A DNA stretch of 64,000 nucleotides from an uncultured Ruminococcus sp. (lineage in GTDB: Bacteria > Bacillota > Clostridia > Oscillospirales > Ruminococcaceae), in contig UQQA01000001.1 in the NCBI GenBank assembly GCA_900543105.1, forward strand, positions 22,448 through 86,447, in the 5' to 3' direction. The first letter of the stretch is position 1; every line of letters begins with the position of its first letter. Below, in pieces: positions 47,648-57,298 of the stretch. A program made the position numbers and the translations under genes. Under the pieces are notes generated by a model. That model ran no database searches. It saw only the letters and a program-made list of their open reading frames with translations, and had not been told where the DNA came from.

Positions 47648-50644
47648 TTAGTATTGCAGCCATTTTTTCAAAACTGCCGCAAGCTTACCGATATCGAGCG
47701 GCTTTGCGATATGCCCGTTCATTCCTGCGTTATGCGCTTTTTTTACGTCCTCGGCGAATGCGTCTGCTGTCATTGCTATTATCGGTATTGTCTGCGCATC
47801 GGGACGTTCGAGCTTTCTTATCGTTTCTGTTGCCTCATAGCCGTTCATCACAGGCATCTGTATATCCATAAATATCAGCTTATAGAAGCCCTGCCCCGAA
47901 TTTCTGAATTTTTCGACTGCTTCAAGTCCGTTCGTGGCTTTCTCCACGGTAAGTCCCGTCATTTTGAGAAGCTCCTCTGCGATCTCGAGGTTAAGCTCGT
48001 TATCATCGACGAGGAGTATCCTCTCGCCGCTGTAATCTGCGCTTTGGAGTTCCTTTACGCCGTTATCGGAAGAGGCTGAGACCTGCTCGGTTTCGCTGTT
48101 TCCTATCTTGAAGAAAAGCGTTACGACAAACTCAGAACCCTCTCCGAGCTTACTGTCAACGTGAATCTCGCCGTTCATCATCTTGACGAGGTTATAGGTT
48201 ATCGCCATTCCAAGACCCGTTCCCTGCTGTTTGCCGACGCGTTCGTCCTCGGCACGTTCAAACGGCTCAAAGATATTTTTCAGGAATTCTTCCGACATTC
48301 CCATGCCGTTATCCTTAAACACGAATTCATAACAGCCGACGTTCTTGTTTCCGACCGCTTTTTCGGTGACATCTATTGAGATATTTCCGCCGTCGTTGGT
48401 ATATTTTATCGAGTTGCTGACGATATTTACGAACATCTGCTGTAAACGCAGACTGTCGCCGACGATATTTTCGTGGACGATATCGTGCTTGTTAAGCGTG
48501 AGCGTGTGGTGCTTTTCCTTTGCCGCAGGCTTGACTATATCCATAAAGCCGTCAAGCATTTTGCATAGGTTGATATTTTCTTCGTTAAGGGTAAATTTGC
48601 CCGATTCGATCTTGCTCATATCGAGAACATCGTTTATTATCGAAAGCAGATAGTTGCCCGAAACGGAGATCTTGTCAAGGCAGTCCACGACCTTTTCCTT
48701 ATCGTCAAGGTGTGAGTTCGCAATAACGGTCATACCGATGATAGCGTTCATCGGGGTTCTGATATCGTGGCTCATTCTTGAAAGGAAGTCCGTCTTTGCG
48801 TTGTCAGCGCGCCTTGCGTTGAAATAAGCATCGCGGAGCGCTTTGTTCGCCTTAACGAGCTTTTCCGTGTATTCATCGTCCTTATGCTGTGCGATCTGCT
48901 TTTTCTCGGTGACGTTTTCGGTTATATCCTGAACAAGTCCGATAATATCATCGTTAAGCACGGATATCGTGAACTTGAACCAGGTTTCAACGCCGTCCCT
49001 TTCGCTTCTTATCTCAATGATTTTTCCCGATTTGAGATTTTTCATAGCCTCGGGCGAATCGGTGTCAAATCTAAGGTCAAGAGCTTTCTGCTCTTTGTCG
49101 ATCCACCTTAGCTGTTCGTAGAATTTTTCCTCCGAAATAACAATATCCTTGTGCGGGATATCATCAAAGCCGAGAATGTCGGTAAGGCTCTCGCTGACAT
49201 AGACGGTATGATCGTTCAAATGGAGCATAAAGATACCGATGCTGCTGTCGGTGAGGGTGATTATCTTTGAGATTCGCGAAGCGTACTCGTTCGCATTGAC
49301 CTGAAGTCGGATTATGGAGAGCGCAAGCTTGTCTATCTCGGAAATTCCCGTCTGTCCGAACGTGAGAACGGAATCCATATCGTCCTGCACATTGTCAAGG
49401 GCCGTTATCATCTTCGTAACAGGGTCGCTTATCCTTTTGCCCGTGTAAACGGAGAAGATTATACAGCAGACGATCGTTATAATAACGGAAATGATAAAGA
49501 CTTTCATAAGGAAGTCGTGAATGCTCATAACGCTCGAAGTGCGTGCCGCCGAAACGAGCGCCCAGTGCTGATTTATATACGGCGAACCCGAGTTGTAGAG
49601 CGTCATTCTGTGTATTGAGCCGAGCGAATAGCTCTTCCCGTCAATATTGAAGCGGTAAACGCTGTTATCCGATTCGGCGTTTTCGTCAAAGACGGTTTGC
49701 GAAGTGACAAGTCGGTTGTAAATCGCACCCGAATGGATTATCGGCTCATAAATGCCATTGCCCTCGATATCCTTTCCTATCATATAGCAGGCGGAGGTGC
49801 TGAAAAAGTCGTTTGCAGGCATATTCGCAAGGAGACTTTTCTCCATAAGTCCAATGCCGACAACGCCGTAGACCTCGCCGTCCGAAGTGACGAGCGGAAG
49901 CGTATATTTAAGGCTCTTGCTTGCCGAAAGCGATATCTTCGACAGACCGCTCCAGTAACCGAGGTTATATATCGGCTGTCGTGAATTTGCCGGATAGGTT
50001 TCCATCGGCACTGTATAGAAGCTGTGATCATTGTCCGAATTCATCACCAGATGCGGCGACCATTCGGAATCGAGCGGCGTTCCGAGCGAATACGCAAGCT
50101 CGTAACTTCCCATTTCAAGGTATATATCCTTGTAGTCGTTGGTGCTGTTCGTGTAAACATCGGTATCACGGAGATAAATGCCTGCACGGACTTCTCCGTT
50201 GTCACTGCTGTAAAGCTCGCCGGTATCGAGGATAATGAACGCGTCATTCACCATATCGCGCCTTATGAGCGAGATAAGCGTTTCAGCCGAACGCGCCGAT
50301 ATTTCCTTATTGACTTTTTTATCTGTTTTAAGAGCATCGAGCGAAAGGCCGCTCTCATCGAGATAGCTTTCCGTAATTTCATTTATCTTCAGCGCCGCTT
50401 CGTAAACGAGCGGAGTCTTCTGCGTGAGCGTGTATTCCACATAGCTCGCGCGGTTCTCGGTCTTTTCCGTGAGCAGATTATAGCAGTATTTTCTTATATA
50501 GCTAAGCTCTCCGCTCGCGAGCATTATTATCCCGAATATCGTTACCTCAAGCAGTCCGAGCAGTATCATCGACAGCATTATCTTCGAGATCAGCGGACGC
50601 TCTTTCACACGTTTACCCCGTGATAAGGCTTTATTTTTATTCAT
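47648..50644 (-). CDS. Hybrid sensor histidine kinase with C-terminal receiver
   Basis: The protein has 998 residues. A membrane helix (about 20-45), an extracellular sensor region with Cache-like features (about 50-360), a second membrane helix (about 365-390) and a HAMP-like segment come first. A PAS domain (about 435-550) and a HisKA domain with SHDIRTPMN (His near 625) follow, then an ATPase with DNGMGMS and GTGLGMA, and a receiver with FMDIQMPVMNG (Asp near 925). It would autophosphorylate and pass phosphate to its receiver and then to an HPt such as the one at 52467. The ATG at 50644 lies just past the binding-protein stop, so the two are coupled. Confidence 0.9.
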   Translation of the reverse strand: MNKNKALSRGKRVKERPLISKIMLSMILLGLLEVTIFGIIMLASGELSYIRKYCYNLLTEKTENRASYVEYTLTQKTPLVYEAALKINEITESYLDESGLSLDALKTDKKVNKEISARSAETLISLIRRDMVNDAFIILDTGELYSSDNGEVRAGIYLRDTDVYTNSTNDYKDIYLEMGSYELAYSLGTPLDSEWSPHLVMNSDNDHSFYTVPMETYPANSRQPIYNLGYWSGLSKISLSASKSLKYTLPLVTSDGEVYGVVGIGLMEKSLLANMPANDFFSTSACYMIGKDIEGNGIYEPIIHSGAIYNRLVTSQTVFDENAESDNSVYRFNIDGKSYSLGSIHRMTLYNSGSPYINQHWALVSAARTSSVMSIHDFLMKVFIISVIITIVCCIIFSVYTGKRISDPVTKMITALDNVQDDMDSVLTFGQTGISEIDKLALSIIRLQVNANEYASRISKIITLTDSSIGIFMLHLNDHTVYVSESLTDILGFDDIPHKDIVISEEKFYEQLRWIDKEQKALDLRFDTDSPEAMKNLKSGKIIEIRSERDGVETWFKFTISVLNDDIIGLVQDITENVTEKKQIAQHKDDEYTEKLVKANKALRDAYFNARRADNAKTDFLSRMSHDIRTPMNAIIGMTVIANSHLDDKEKVVDCLDKISVSGNYLLSIINDVLDMSKIESGKFTLNEENINLCKMLDGFMDIVKPAAKEKHHTLTLNKHDIVHENIVGDSLRLQQMFVNIVSNSIKYTNDGGNISIDVTEKAVGNKNVGCYEFVFKDNGMGMSEEFLKNIFEPFERAEDERVGKQQGTGLGMAITYNLVKMMNGEIHVDSKLGEGSEFVVTLFFKIGNSETEQVSASSDNGVKELQSADYSGERILLVDDNELNLEIAEELLKMTGLTVEKATNGLEAVEKFRNSGQGFYKLIFMDIQMPVMNGYEATETIRKLERPDAQTIPIIAMTADAFAEDVKKAHNAGMNGHIAKPLDIGKLAAVLKKWLQY

Positions 50645-50649
50645 ACATA

Positions 50650-52107
50650 TCAATTCCCTGTGATCGCATTAAGACCGTTTTCAAAGTCTGCATACCATTT
50701 TTCAAATGCTTCATCGCTTGTATATTCCGCAGTGACATCGGCATAAGCTTCACCTGCGTTTATTCTGTTCCAAGCCTCTTCGTAGGCGCTTTCGGCGGTA
50801 TCGATGACTGCATTTTCAATATATGCACGGACATCTGCCGAATCCTCATACGGAGGTGCTGTATAGAGCGAATAGCTGTTTATCTCACCGATAGCAGTCT
50901 CAAATGTATCTTTCATATTTTCGCTTATATCGCTGTTGTAGGAAAGTATCTTGTCAATATCGTTCGCACTCTTTTTAACGGGCAGATAACCCGAATTTAC
51001 GGCAAATTCGATATTTCTCTGCTCATCGGTGAACCATTTGAGGAATACCGAGCAGGCATATTCGGTCTTTTCGTCCGACTTTGCAACAGCCATTCCTGCA
51101 CCCTGCTGAACGATGCATGGGTCACTGCCCTCGAAGTTCGGCACGTTAAGAACGGCAATATCGATAGGATATGTAGTATCATCATTGACAGTCACTTCAT
51201 CGGGGCAATAGGAAGCCGCCGAATTCGAGCATACCATTGCGATTATTGCGCCCGTTTTCATATCGTCACTGCGGAAACGGCTCTTTGCGGCATAATATCC
51301 CTTTACATAAGGAACATAGTAGTTGTCCCAAAGTCTGCGGAGGGTGTTCTTGTCGGCTTCGACAGTGACTTTTCCGTCATCGCCGACCTTGGCGAACTCG
51401 TGACCGAGCTGCTTTGCTCCTATCACCATATAATTAGCGATAGAATCACGTCCGAAAAATGCTTTTCCGTCATTCGGGACATCGGGTGTGAGCGCATCTG
51501 TATAGTTATAGTATTTTTCTGCGACCTTTGCAACGCCCTCCCAAGTCGAGAGATCGTCGTAGGAAACATTCTCCGCATCGGCAAATTTCTGCCAGTCGGT
51601 AACGTTTATCATCATTATTTCCGTACTTTTTGCAACGGGGAAAATTTTCAGAACGTCTTTTTGGGAAATTCTTCCCTCGTCTATGTAAGCATCGACATAT
51701 TCGCTCTGTTCTTCATCGGTGAAATACGGAGAAAGGTCGGCAAGCTGACCCTTTTCGTCAACGATATATGCTGTTTCGGCATAAGTTCCGAAGATATTCG
51801 GGAGCTTTTCCGCACCTGCATCGCCGTTCACCGAGGCAACAACGCTGTCGGAAAGCTCTCTTATGGAATTTTTGGAAAGTGCTTCAACTGCGATGCCCTT
51901 TTCAGCGCCGACAGTGTTGTTGAATTCCAGCACCATTTCGTCAAGCTGCGTCTGCTGAATTCCCGTATAGTAGTGCCATATCGTTATCCCGACAGGTGAA
52001 TCCTTGTCGAGAAGCTTGTCATAGTTCTTTGCGCCGTCCGATGCGCAGCCTGTGAGAAGTGCGGCAAGAACGACTGCCGCTGCGGTTTTTTTGCTGAGAT
52101 CTTTCAT
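50650..52107 (-). CDS. Extracellular solute-binding lipoprotein
   Basis: The protein has 485 residues. A signal peptide ends in a lipobox (LLTGC, Cys about 21). The fold is that of family 1 (sugar-type) solute-binding proteins, with ITIWHYYTGIQQTQLDEMV and a late GAGMAVAK segment. No ABC permease or ATPase genes are nearby. It is followed 5 nt later by the hybrid kinase, so it probably presents a ligand to that sensor rather than feeding a transporter. That role is inference. Confidence 0.82.
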   Translation of the reverse strand: MKDLSKKTAAAVVLAALLTGCASDGAKNYDKLLDKDSPVGITIWHYYTGIQQTQLDEMVLEFNNTVGAEKGIAVEALSKNSIRELSDSVVASVNGDAGAEKLPNIFGTYAETAYIVDEKGQLADLSPYFTDEEQSEYVDAYIDEGRISQKDVLKIFPVAKSTEIMMINVTDWQKFADAENVSYDDLSTWEGVAKVAEKYYNYTDALTPDVPNDGKAFFGRDSIANYMVIGAKQLGHEFAKVGDDGKVTVEADKNTLRRLWDNYYVPYVKGYYAAKSRFRSDDMKTGAIIAMVCSNSAASYCPDEVTVNDDTTYPIDIAVLNVPNFEGSDPCIVQQGAGMAVAKSDEKTEYACSVFLKWFTDEQRNIEFAVNSGYLPVKKSANDIDKILSYNSDISENMKDTFETAIGEINSYSLYTAPPYEDSADVRAYIENAVIDTAESAYEEAWNRINAGEAYADVTAEYTSDEAFEKWYADFENGLNAITGN

Positions 52108-52167
52108 AATATTTCCCCTTTTTTAAATAGAAACTCCGCATAAGTTTTGTATTATGCGGAGGTAGTA

Positions 52168-52428
52168 TTAGTTCTGTTGTTCCTGCTGACCCGAGAGAGC
52201 ATACAATGCTTCAAGCTTTTCTCTGCTCTTGGAAAGGCAGTCAAGAATGACAGATGAAAATGCGCCGCATTCGCCGTACATTATCATATTGTATGCTTTC
52301 GTCACGTCATAGCTGCCGTCGCAGCCTTTTTCAAGCTGCACACCCTTTGCTATGAGAATTTCACCGGCTTCGCTGCCATTCTAGGCAAGAAGCTCTTTCA
52401 GTTCGTCCTCGAATAAAACGTCCAGCAT
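52168..52428 (-). pseudogene. Small ORF with an in-frame amber codon
   Basis: An ATG at 52428 with GGGGAGGG upstream opens an 86-codon frame. Codon 16 is TAG (52381-52383), after which a well-formed sequence (AGEILIAKGVQLEKGCDGSYD onward, shortened here) continues to TAA at 52168. The protein family is unknown to me. It lies between the binding protein and the HPt gene on the same strand. A nonsense mutation, a sequencing error or amber readthrough are the options. Confidence 0.5.
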
Positions 52429-52466
52429 TTCGGATACCCTCCCCTGTTAAGTTAGGGCTCGCTTAT

Positions 52467-52826
52467 TTAGCAGTTTTCGCTTTCAAACCTGCTCAAAGCG
52501 GCAATAGTTATGCCGTACTGTTCCTTTACCTTTTCAAAGAGCTCCTCCGAACCCTCGGTGCTTCTTCCTCTGAGCTTTTCGGTAAGCTCAGCCGAAGCGG
52601 TGTAAAGAGCGCTGAAGCCGAGATTTGCACACGTTCCTTTGAGAGTATGAGCCGCACGGAAAGCTTCCTCTCCGTTCTTTTCGGCAAGTCCTTTGCACAA
52701 ATTCTCATAAGAAGAATCCTTGAGGAACTTAACGGCAAATTTCTTCACCATTGCCTCACTTCCGAATCTTCTTGCCACCTCTTCAAAATCGGCGTTCATC
52801 TCTGCATAGCATTCCCTGATATCCAT
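52467..52826 (-). CDS. HPt phosphotransfer protein
   Basis: The protein has 119 residues. AAHTLKGTCANLG (about 69-81) is the HPt box with the phosphorylated His, inside a four-helix bundle. It should carry phosphate between the hybrid kinases and a receiver such as that in the next gene. I chose the ATG at 52826 with AAAGGAG 8 nt upstream. It is 22 nt from the GGDEF/HD-GYP gene, so they are one operon. Confidence 0.88.
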   Translation of the reverse strand: MDIRECYAEMNADFEEVARRFGSEAMVKKFAVKFLKDSSYENLCKGLAEKNGEEAFRAAHTLKGTCANLGFSALYTASAELTEKLRGRSTEGSEELFEKVKEQYGITIAALSRFESENC

Positions 52827-52848
52827 TAATTTTCTCCTTTGAATTAAG

Positions 52849-54807
52849 TCAGAGTCCAAGTCCGACGGGCTGCGATTCCCCTGTTTTATCGGAAAGCAGT
52901 TCCCTCTTTACATCTTCCTGAATATCAACAAGACATTCGATGAGTATCGGATTGAACACTCCGCACTGACCTGCCTGTATCATTTCCATAGTTTTTTCGT
53001 GAGAGAAAGCTTTCTTATAAACGCGCTCGCTTGTGAGAGCGTCATAAACATCTGCGAGTGAAACTATCTGAGCCGAAATGGGTATCTCGTCTCCTTTAAG
53101 TCCGTCGGGATAGCCTTTTCCGTCATATCTTTCATGGTGCCACCTGCAAATCTGGCTTGCGACCTTTATCAGCGGTTCGTTCATGTTTGCAGCCGTGCTT
53201 GTGAGGATAGATTCACCTATGACCGAGTGCTTCTTCATTATCTCGAATTCTTCGGGAGTGAGCTTGCCCGGCTTGTTGAGTATCTTTTCCTCGATGCCGA
53301 TCTTGCCGATATCGTGGAGTGCCGAAGCAGTCGGGATAAGCTCCTGCATCTGCGGATCGATCTGATACCTGTCCGTCTTGCGGAGAAGCTGCTTCATAAG
53401 CATCTCGGTGAGCTTTTCGATATGAAGAACGTGGCTTCCGCTCTCGCCGTTTCTGAATTCAACGATCTGGCTGAGGATACGGATCATCATTCGGTTGTTC
53501 TTTTCCTTTTCGTTTACCTGCTCGGTAACGAGTTTTGTAAGGTTTTTCTGCTTTGAGTAAAGCTTTATCGTGTTCGCAACGCGCCGGCAGACAACTCTTG
53601 TATCGAAAGGACGGCTTATATAGTCGGTAACGCCGAACTCATACGCTTTTCTGACAGTCTCTTCGGAATTTTCGCTCGAGATCATAATTACGGGGATATC
53701 CTCTATCCTGTGCGTAGAGGTCATATAATCAAGTACATCGAAACCGTCCGCTACGGGCATAACGATATCGAGAAGTATTAGCGAAATGCCTGTTCCGCGC
53801 TGTTTGAGCGCAGCCATACACTCCTCGCCGTTCTCGGCTTCGGTTATTTTATATTCACTTCCGAGCATTTCGGCAAGCAGCTCGCGGTTCATCTCCGAAT
53901 CGTCAACGATAAGCACTTCCGGCTTGCCCTCGAGAAGAGAGGATTCGTTTGATTTATCGGTAAGAACGATATCCTTGCGGTTCTTTGCACGTAAAATAAG
54001 GTTTTCCGCTGCAAGTACGGAATTTCCGAGCGCTTCGCCGTCCGAGATAAGTCCGCCGATGCTCGCTGTGATATGTATCCACGAATAGTTCGGTACATTT
54101 GCGGTCTTAACGCGCTCTCTTATATTTTCGAGTATTCCCGTGAAAGCTTCATCGTTCGCATCGGGGATAATGAGCAGAAATTCATCGCCGCCGTAACGTA
54201 TAAGGGTATCATCGGGCGAAATGCAGTCCTCTATCGTTTCTGCGACCGCCGCAAGCACAAGATCGCCCGTATCGTGACCATAGGTGCTGTTATAAAGGTC
54301 AAACCCGTCAAGGTCAATGACCGCAACGCCTGCCGACATACGGTTGGATTTGAGCTGTTCCTCATAATAGCGTCTGTTATAGACATTCGTGAGGATATCT
54401 TTATACATATTTTCGTGATATGATGCCAGTTTTCCTGCAAAACCGCTGTGGTTTTCGCCGTCAAGCACAAGGCTGTCGCTCAGGTCGATGGACTTTACCA
54501 TACCGATTATATATGGTTTGCCGTCCGCGGTGATATATCTTGCGGTGATCTGGTAGATCTCCGTATCGGAAAAAACAAGCTTTGAAAGCACAGCTTTGCC
54601 TGCGAGCGCAGCACGGCATACCTCGATAACAGTATCTATGAGCTTGTCCGTGAATCTATGGTCTGTCTGCATTTCTCTTCTAATCTGTGCGGATTCACCG
54701 CTGCTTACAGATCCCTCGTCCAGCATAAATACCGATGTAAAGACCTGCTTGTACTGCTCGACCTCTGCAAGTGCTTGTTTCATTGTCAATTGAAAATCAG
54801 AACACAT
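52849..54807 (-). CDS. GGDEF-REC-HD-GYP cyclic-di-GMP enzyme
   Basis: The protein has 652 residues. An N-terminal PAS-like region (about 1-135) precedes a GGDEF domain with RYGGDEFLLI (about 203-212). A receiver follows (about 297-415) with LLLDIVMP for the phospho-Asp. The C-terminus is an HD-GYP domain with HDIGKIGIEEKILNKPG (about 498) and HHERYDGKGYPDG (about 556), the intact catalytic residues. It could both make and break cyclic-di-GMP, switched by phosphorylation through the adjacent HPt. The order with a receiver between the two enzymes is less usual. Confidence 0.9.
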   Translation of the reverse strand: MCSDFQLTMKQALAEVEQYKQVFTSVFMLDEGSVSSGESAQIRREMQTDHRFTDKLIDTVIEVCRAALAGKAVLSKLVFSDTEIYQITARYITADGKPYIIGMVKSIDLSDSLVLDGENHSGFAGKLASYHENMYKDILTNVYNRRYYEEQLKSNRMSAGVAVIDLDGFDLYNSTYGHDTGDLVLAAVAETIEDCISPDDTLIRYGGDEFLLIIPDANDEAFTGILENIRERVKTANVPNYSWIHITASIGGLISDGEALGNSVLAAENLILRAKNRKDIVLTDKSNESSLLEGKPEVLIVDDSEMNRELLAEMLGSEYKITEAENGEECMAALKQRGTGISLILLDIVMPVADGFDVLDYMTSTHRIEDIPVIMISSENSEETVRKAYEFGVTDYISRPFDTRVVCRRVANTIKLYSKQKNLTKLVTEQVNEKEKNNRMMIRILSQIVEFRNGESGSHVLHIEKLTEMLMKQLLRKTDRYQIDPQMQELIPTASALHDIGKIGIEEKILNKPGKLTPEEFEIMKKHSVIGESILTSTAANMNEPLIKVASQICRWHHERYDGKGYPDGLKGDEIPISAQIVSLADVYDALTSERVYKKAFSHEKTMEMIQAGQCGVFNPILIECLVDIQEDVKRELLSDKTGESQPVGLGL

Positions 54808-55072
54808 CGTCGATCATTTCTCCTTTTTCTGTAAATACAAATGTTTCTTTGCAGGAGCCGATAATTGCAAAAAACCGGGTATTTCTGCAATGCACAAAAA
54901 CAGCAAATTTTGGAAATAAAAGTAACAACTTTACTCCTTTATTATACTGCAACATACAGTTTTTTATGTAAATGTACAGTAGTCTATGTATGAATTTTTT
55001 ATAAATGGACGATATAGTTTAAAACTTGACAAATCTTTTCTTCTGTCTATAGAACGATCGGAATCAGAATAA

Positions 55073-55117
55073 AAAAACCTGTTTTCATAGAATCAAAAAT
55101 CTTTGAAAACAGTTTTT
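55073..55117. terminator. Repeated CTGTTTTCA hairpin, copy 1
   Basis: CTGTTTTCA and TGAAAACAG form a hairpin followed by TTTTTTT. The same hairpin and loop recur in reverse at 61172-61216. The rest of the 54808-55222 gap is AT-rich and shows no gene; it also holds a GTCTATAGAACGATCG that recurs near the right window edge. Confidence 0.5.
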
Positions 55118-55222
55118 TTATAAATCGCCTTGCGGCACAGGACGGGCAGCCCGTACCCCACGGGATTTGGAGTTTTGCCGCAAATTAACGAAACAAAGAT
55201 AATTCCGAATTCATAATTTGTA

Positions 55223-57139
55223 TTAAAGGTATTTCTCCAAAGTCGGTATAAGGACATTCATATCTATCGGCTTTGCGATGTGGTCGTTCATTCCAACGTC
55301 CAGTGCGCGCTTTCTGTCCTCCGCAAAGGCATTCGCCGTCATTGCGATTATCGGGATATCCGCCTTTTCGGGGTTTGGCATTTTCCTTATATTTGCTGTT
55401 GCGCCGTAACCGTCCAGTACGGGCATCTGAATATCCATAAGTATTATCGCATAATGCCCTGACGGTGCTTTTTCGAGCAGTTCAAAGCATTTTACGCCGT
55501 CCTCTGCGCGGTCAACCTCAAATCCCTCCTGCGTGAGAAGCTCTGTTGCTATTTCTGCGTTGAGGTCGTTATCCTCGGCAAGAAGTATCCTCTTGCCCTT
55601 TATCTTATTTTCGTCAAAGCTTGCGGCTGCGCGCTTCGGCTGGGTATCTTCATAGCTTGCGACCCGGCACGGGATACGGAACGTAAATGTCGAACCCTCG
55701 CCGACCCTGCTCTTTATGCTGATAGTTCCGTTCATAAGGTCAACAAGGTTCTTTACGATGCCCATTCCAAGACCCGTTCCCTCAATGCCGCTCAGCGTTG
55801 ACGAGCGCTCCCTTGCGAACGATTCATATATATGCTTCTGGAACTCCTCGGACATTCCTATGCCGTTGTCCTCGACCGAGAATTCCTGATACACCCAGCC
55901 CTCGTCGGGGTGAGGATACTGCTTTATCGAGCAGTGTATCTTTCCGCCCTCGGGAGTATATTTTATTGCATTGCTGACAAGATTCAGCACTATTTCGGTA
56001 ACTCTTGCCGTATCGAAGAAAATATACGGACTGATTATATCCTTTGAAATCGTTATGAGCTGATGCTTTTTGTCCGCTTCGGCGCGTATCATAAGCATAC
56101 AGTCGTCAAAGACACTGCCCGATTTTACGGGACTTTCCTCGATAGTGACCTTTCCGCTTTCGATTCGGGAAAGTTCAAGCACATTGTCAAGGAGTGAGAG
56201 CATTTTCTTTCCGCAGACTTGGATCTTTACAAGATAGCCGCCGAGCTTTCCCGCATCGTTCATATTTCTGCCTGCAAGCTCCGCATATCCGATTATCGCG
56301 TTCATCGGTGTTCGGATATCATGACTCATATTAAAAAGGAAAGTCGATTTCGCTTTGTTTGCGGCTTCTGCGGCAACAGCGGCATCGTTGAGCATTTGCT
56401 GATGCTCTTTCTCGTGTATTCTCTGCTTTCTCAGACCGATATAAACACACACAGCCATAAGCACCGCTACCGCAATGGCGATAACGGCGATCTTTATGGT
56501 TGCCTGCTTGTTTTCATTGAGGAAAACATAGCTGTTTTCCATATCCATTTCCATGCAGAGCGCACCGATTATCTCGTCCGAACCTGCCTCACGAACGGGA
56601 TAGCAGGCGGTGAAGATATGTCCCCAGGTCGTGTCCATTATCTCCTGCGAATAGATAGTTTCGCCCGAAAGTGCCGCATCGATATACGGTATCATTTCCT
56701 CTTCAATATATGTGCCGGGATAAGCGAAATCCTCCGCATCGAGGTCAAGTCCGTCGATAAGATAGATGAGCCTGCCGTCATCTCCCCGCTTTGCAGTATA
56801 AAGATATCGCGTGGAATTGAGCGTGCGGAGCTCGTTGAGCGTCTGCTGAAGTTCCTTGTATCGGTCGGTTTCCATATCATCGACAGTGTTTATGTTTTCA
56901 TAATCCTCGCGCGTGAATTTGTTTGAAACAAGCCTATGTATCGCATCGGAGCAGCGGCTGTTCCATTCAACATTCGCACGGAGCATACTGTCACTGTAGC
57001 TGCTCTGCAGGATAAAAGTATAGACTGCAATAAAAAGCAGCGTCAGAAGAAGCACAAATATAATGCTGAAGCCAAGATGTCCCGATTTTTGAGGCTTTGT
57101 CCTGTCATTGCCCTCGCCGGAAATGTTCTTATCGCTCAT
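55223..57139 (-). CDS. Hybrid histidine kinase with extracellular sensor and receiver
   Basis: The protein has 638 residues. Two membrane helices (about 20-45 and 215-235) flank an extracellular sensor of about 170 residues. The HisKA domain has NMSHDIRTPMNAIIG (His near 273). The ATPase has NLVSNAIKYT, DNGIGMS and GTGLGMG. The receiver has LMDIQMPVLDG (Asp near 568). It is paralogous to the larger kinase at 47648 but lacks its PAS domain. The ATG at 57139 follows TTGGAGG. It has its own promoter and no receiver partner nearby apart from the HPt operon. Confidence 0.9.
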   Translation of the reverse strand: MSDKNISGEGNDRTKPQKSGHLGFSIIFVLLLTLLFIAVYTFILQSSYSDSMLRANVEWNSRCSDAIHRLVSNKFTREDYENINTVDDMETDRYKELQQTLNELRTLNSTRYLYTAKRGDDGRLIYLIDGLDLDAEDFAYPGTYIEEEMIPYIDAALSGETIYSQEIMDTTWGHIFTACYPVREAGSDEIIGALCMEMDMENSYVFLNENKQATIKIAVIAIAVAVLMAVCVYIGLRKQRIHEKEHQQMLNDAAVAAEAANKAKSTFLFNMSHDIRTPMNAIIGYAELAGRNMNDAGKLGGYLVKIQVCGKKMLSLLDNVLELSRIESGKVTIEESPVKSGSVFDDCMLMIRAEADKKHQLITISKDIISPYIFFDTARVTEIVLNLVSNAIKYTPEGGKIHCSIKQYPHPDEGWVYQEFSVEDNGIGMSEEFQKHIYESFARERSSTLSGIEGTGLGMGIVKNLVDLMNGTISIKSRVGEGSTFTFRIPCRVASYEDTQPKRAAASFDENKIKGKRILLAEDNDLNAEIATELLTQEGFEVDRAEDGVKCFELLEKAPSGHYAIILMDIQMPVLDGYGATANIRKMPNPEKADIPIIAMTANAFAEDRKRALDVGMNDHIAKPIDMNVLIPTLEKYL

Positions 57140-57217
57140 TTTTTCCTCCAACGGGAAGATCTGCACCTGATATTCGTATAAAACCGCAGACTTTTCCAAA
57201 TTATCAAAACTAAAATG

Positions 57218-57247
57218 ATTATATCATAAACCGACATAAATTGTCAA
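57218..57247 (-). promoter_or_regulatory. Promoter of the second hybrid kinase
   Basis: On the minus strand TTGACA (57242-57247) and TATAAT (57218-57223) are 18 bp apart, about 80 bp before the ATG at 57139. Confidence 0.65.
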
Positions 57248-57257
57248 GAAAATTAAA

Positions 57258-57287
57258 AGCCGTTTCCGACCAAAATCGGAAACGGCT
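57258..57287 (-). terminator. Terminator of the DUF4349 gene
   Basis: AGCCGTTTCCG (57258-57268) pairs with CGGAAACGGCT (57277-57287). On the minus strand it is followed by TTTTAATTTT. It overlaps the promoter region of the kinase gene by a few bases. Confidence 0.75.
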
Positions 57288-57298
57288 AACATAATTAT

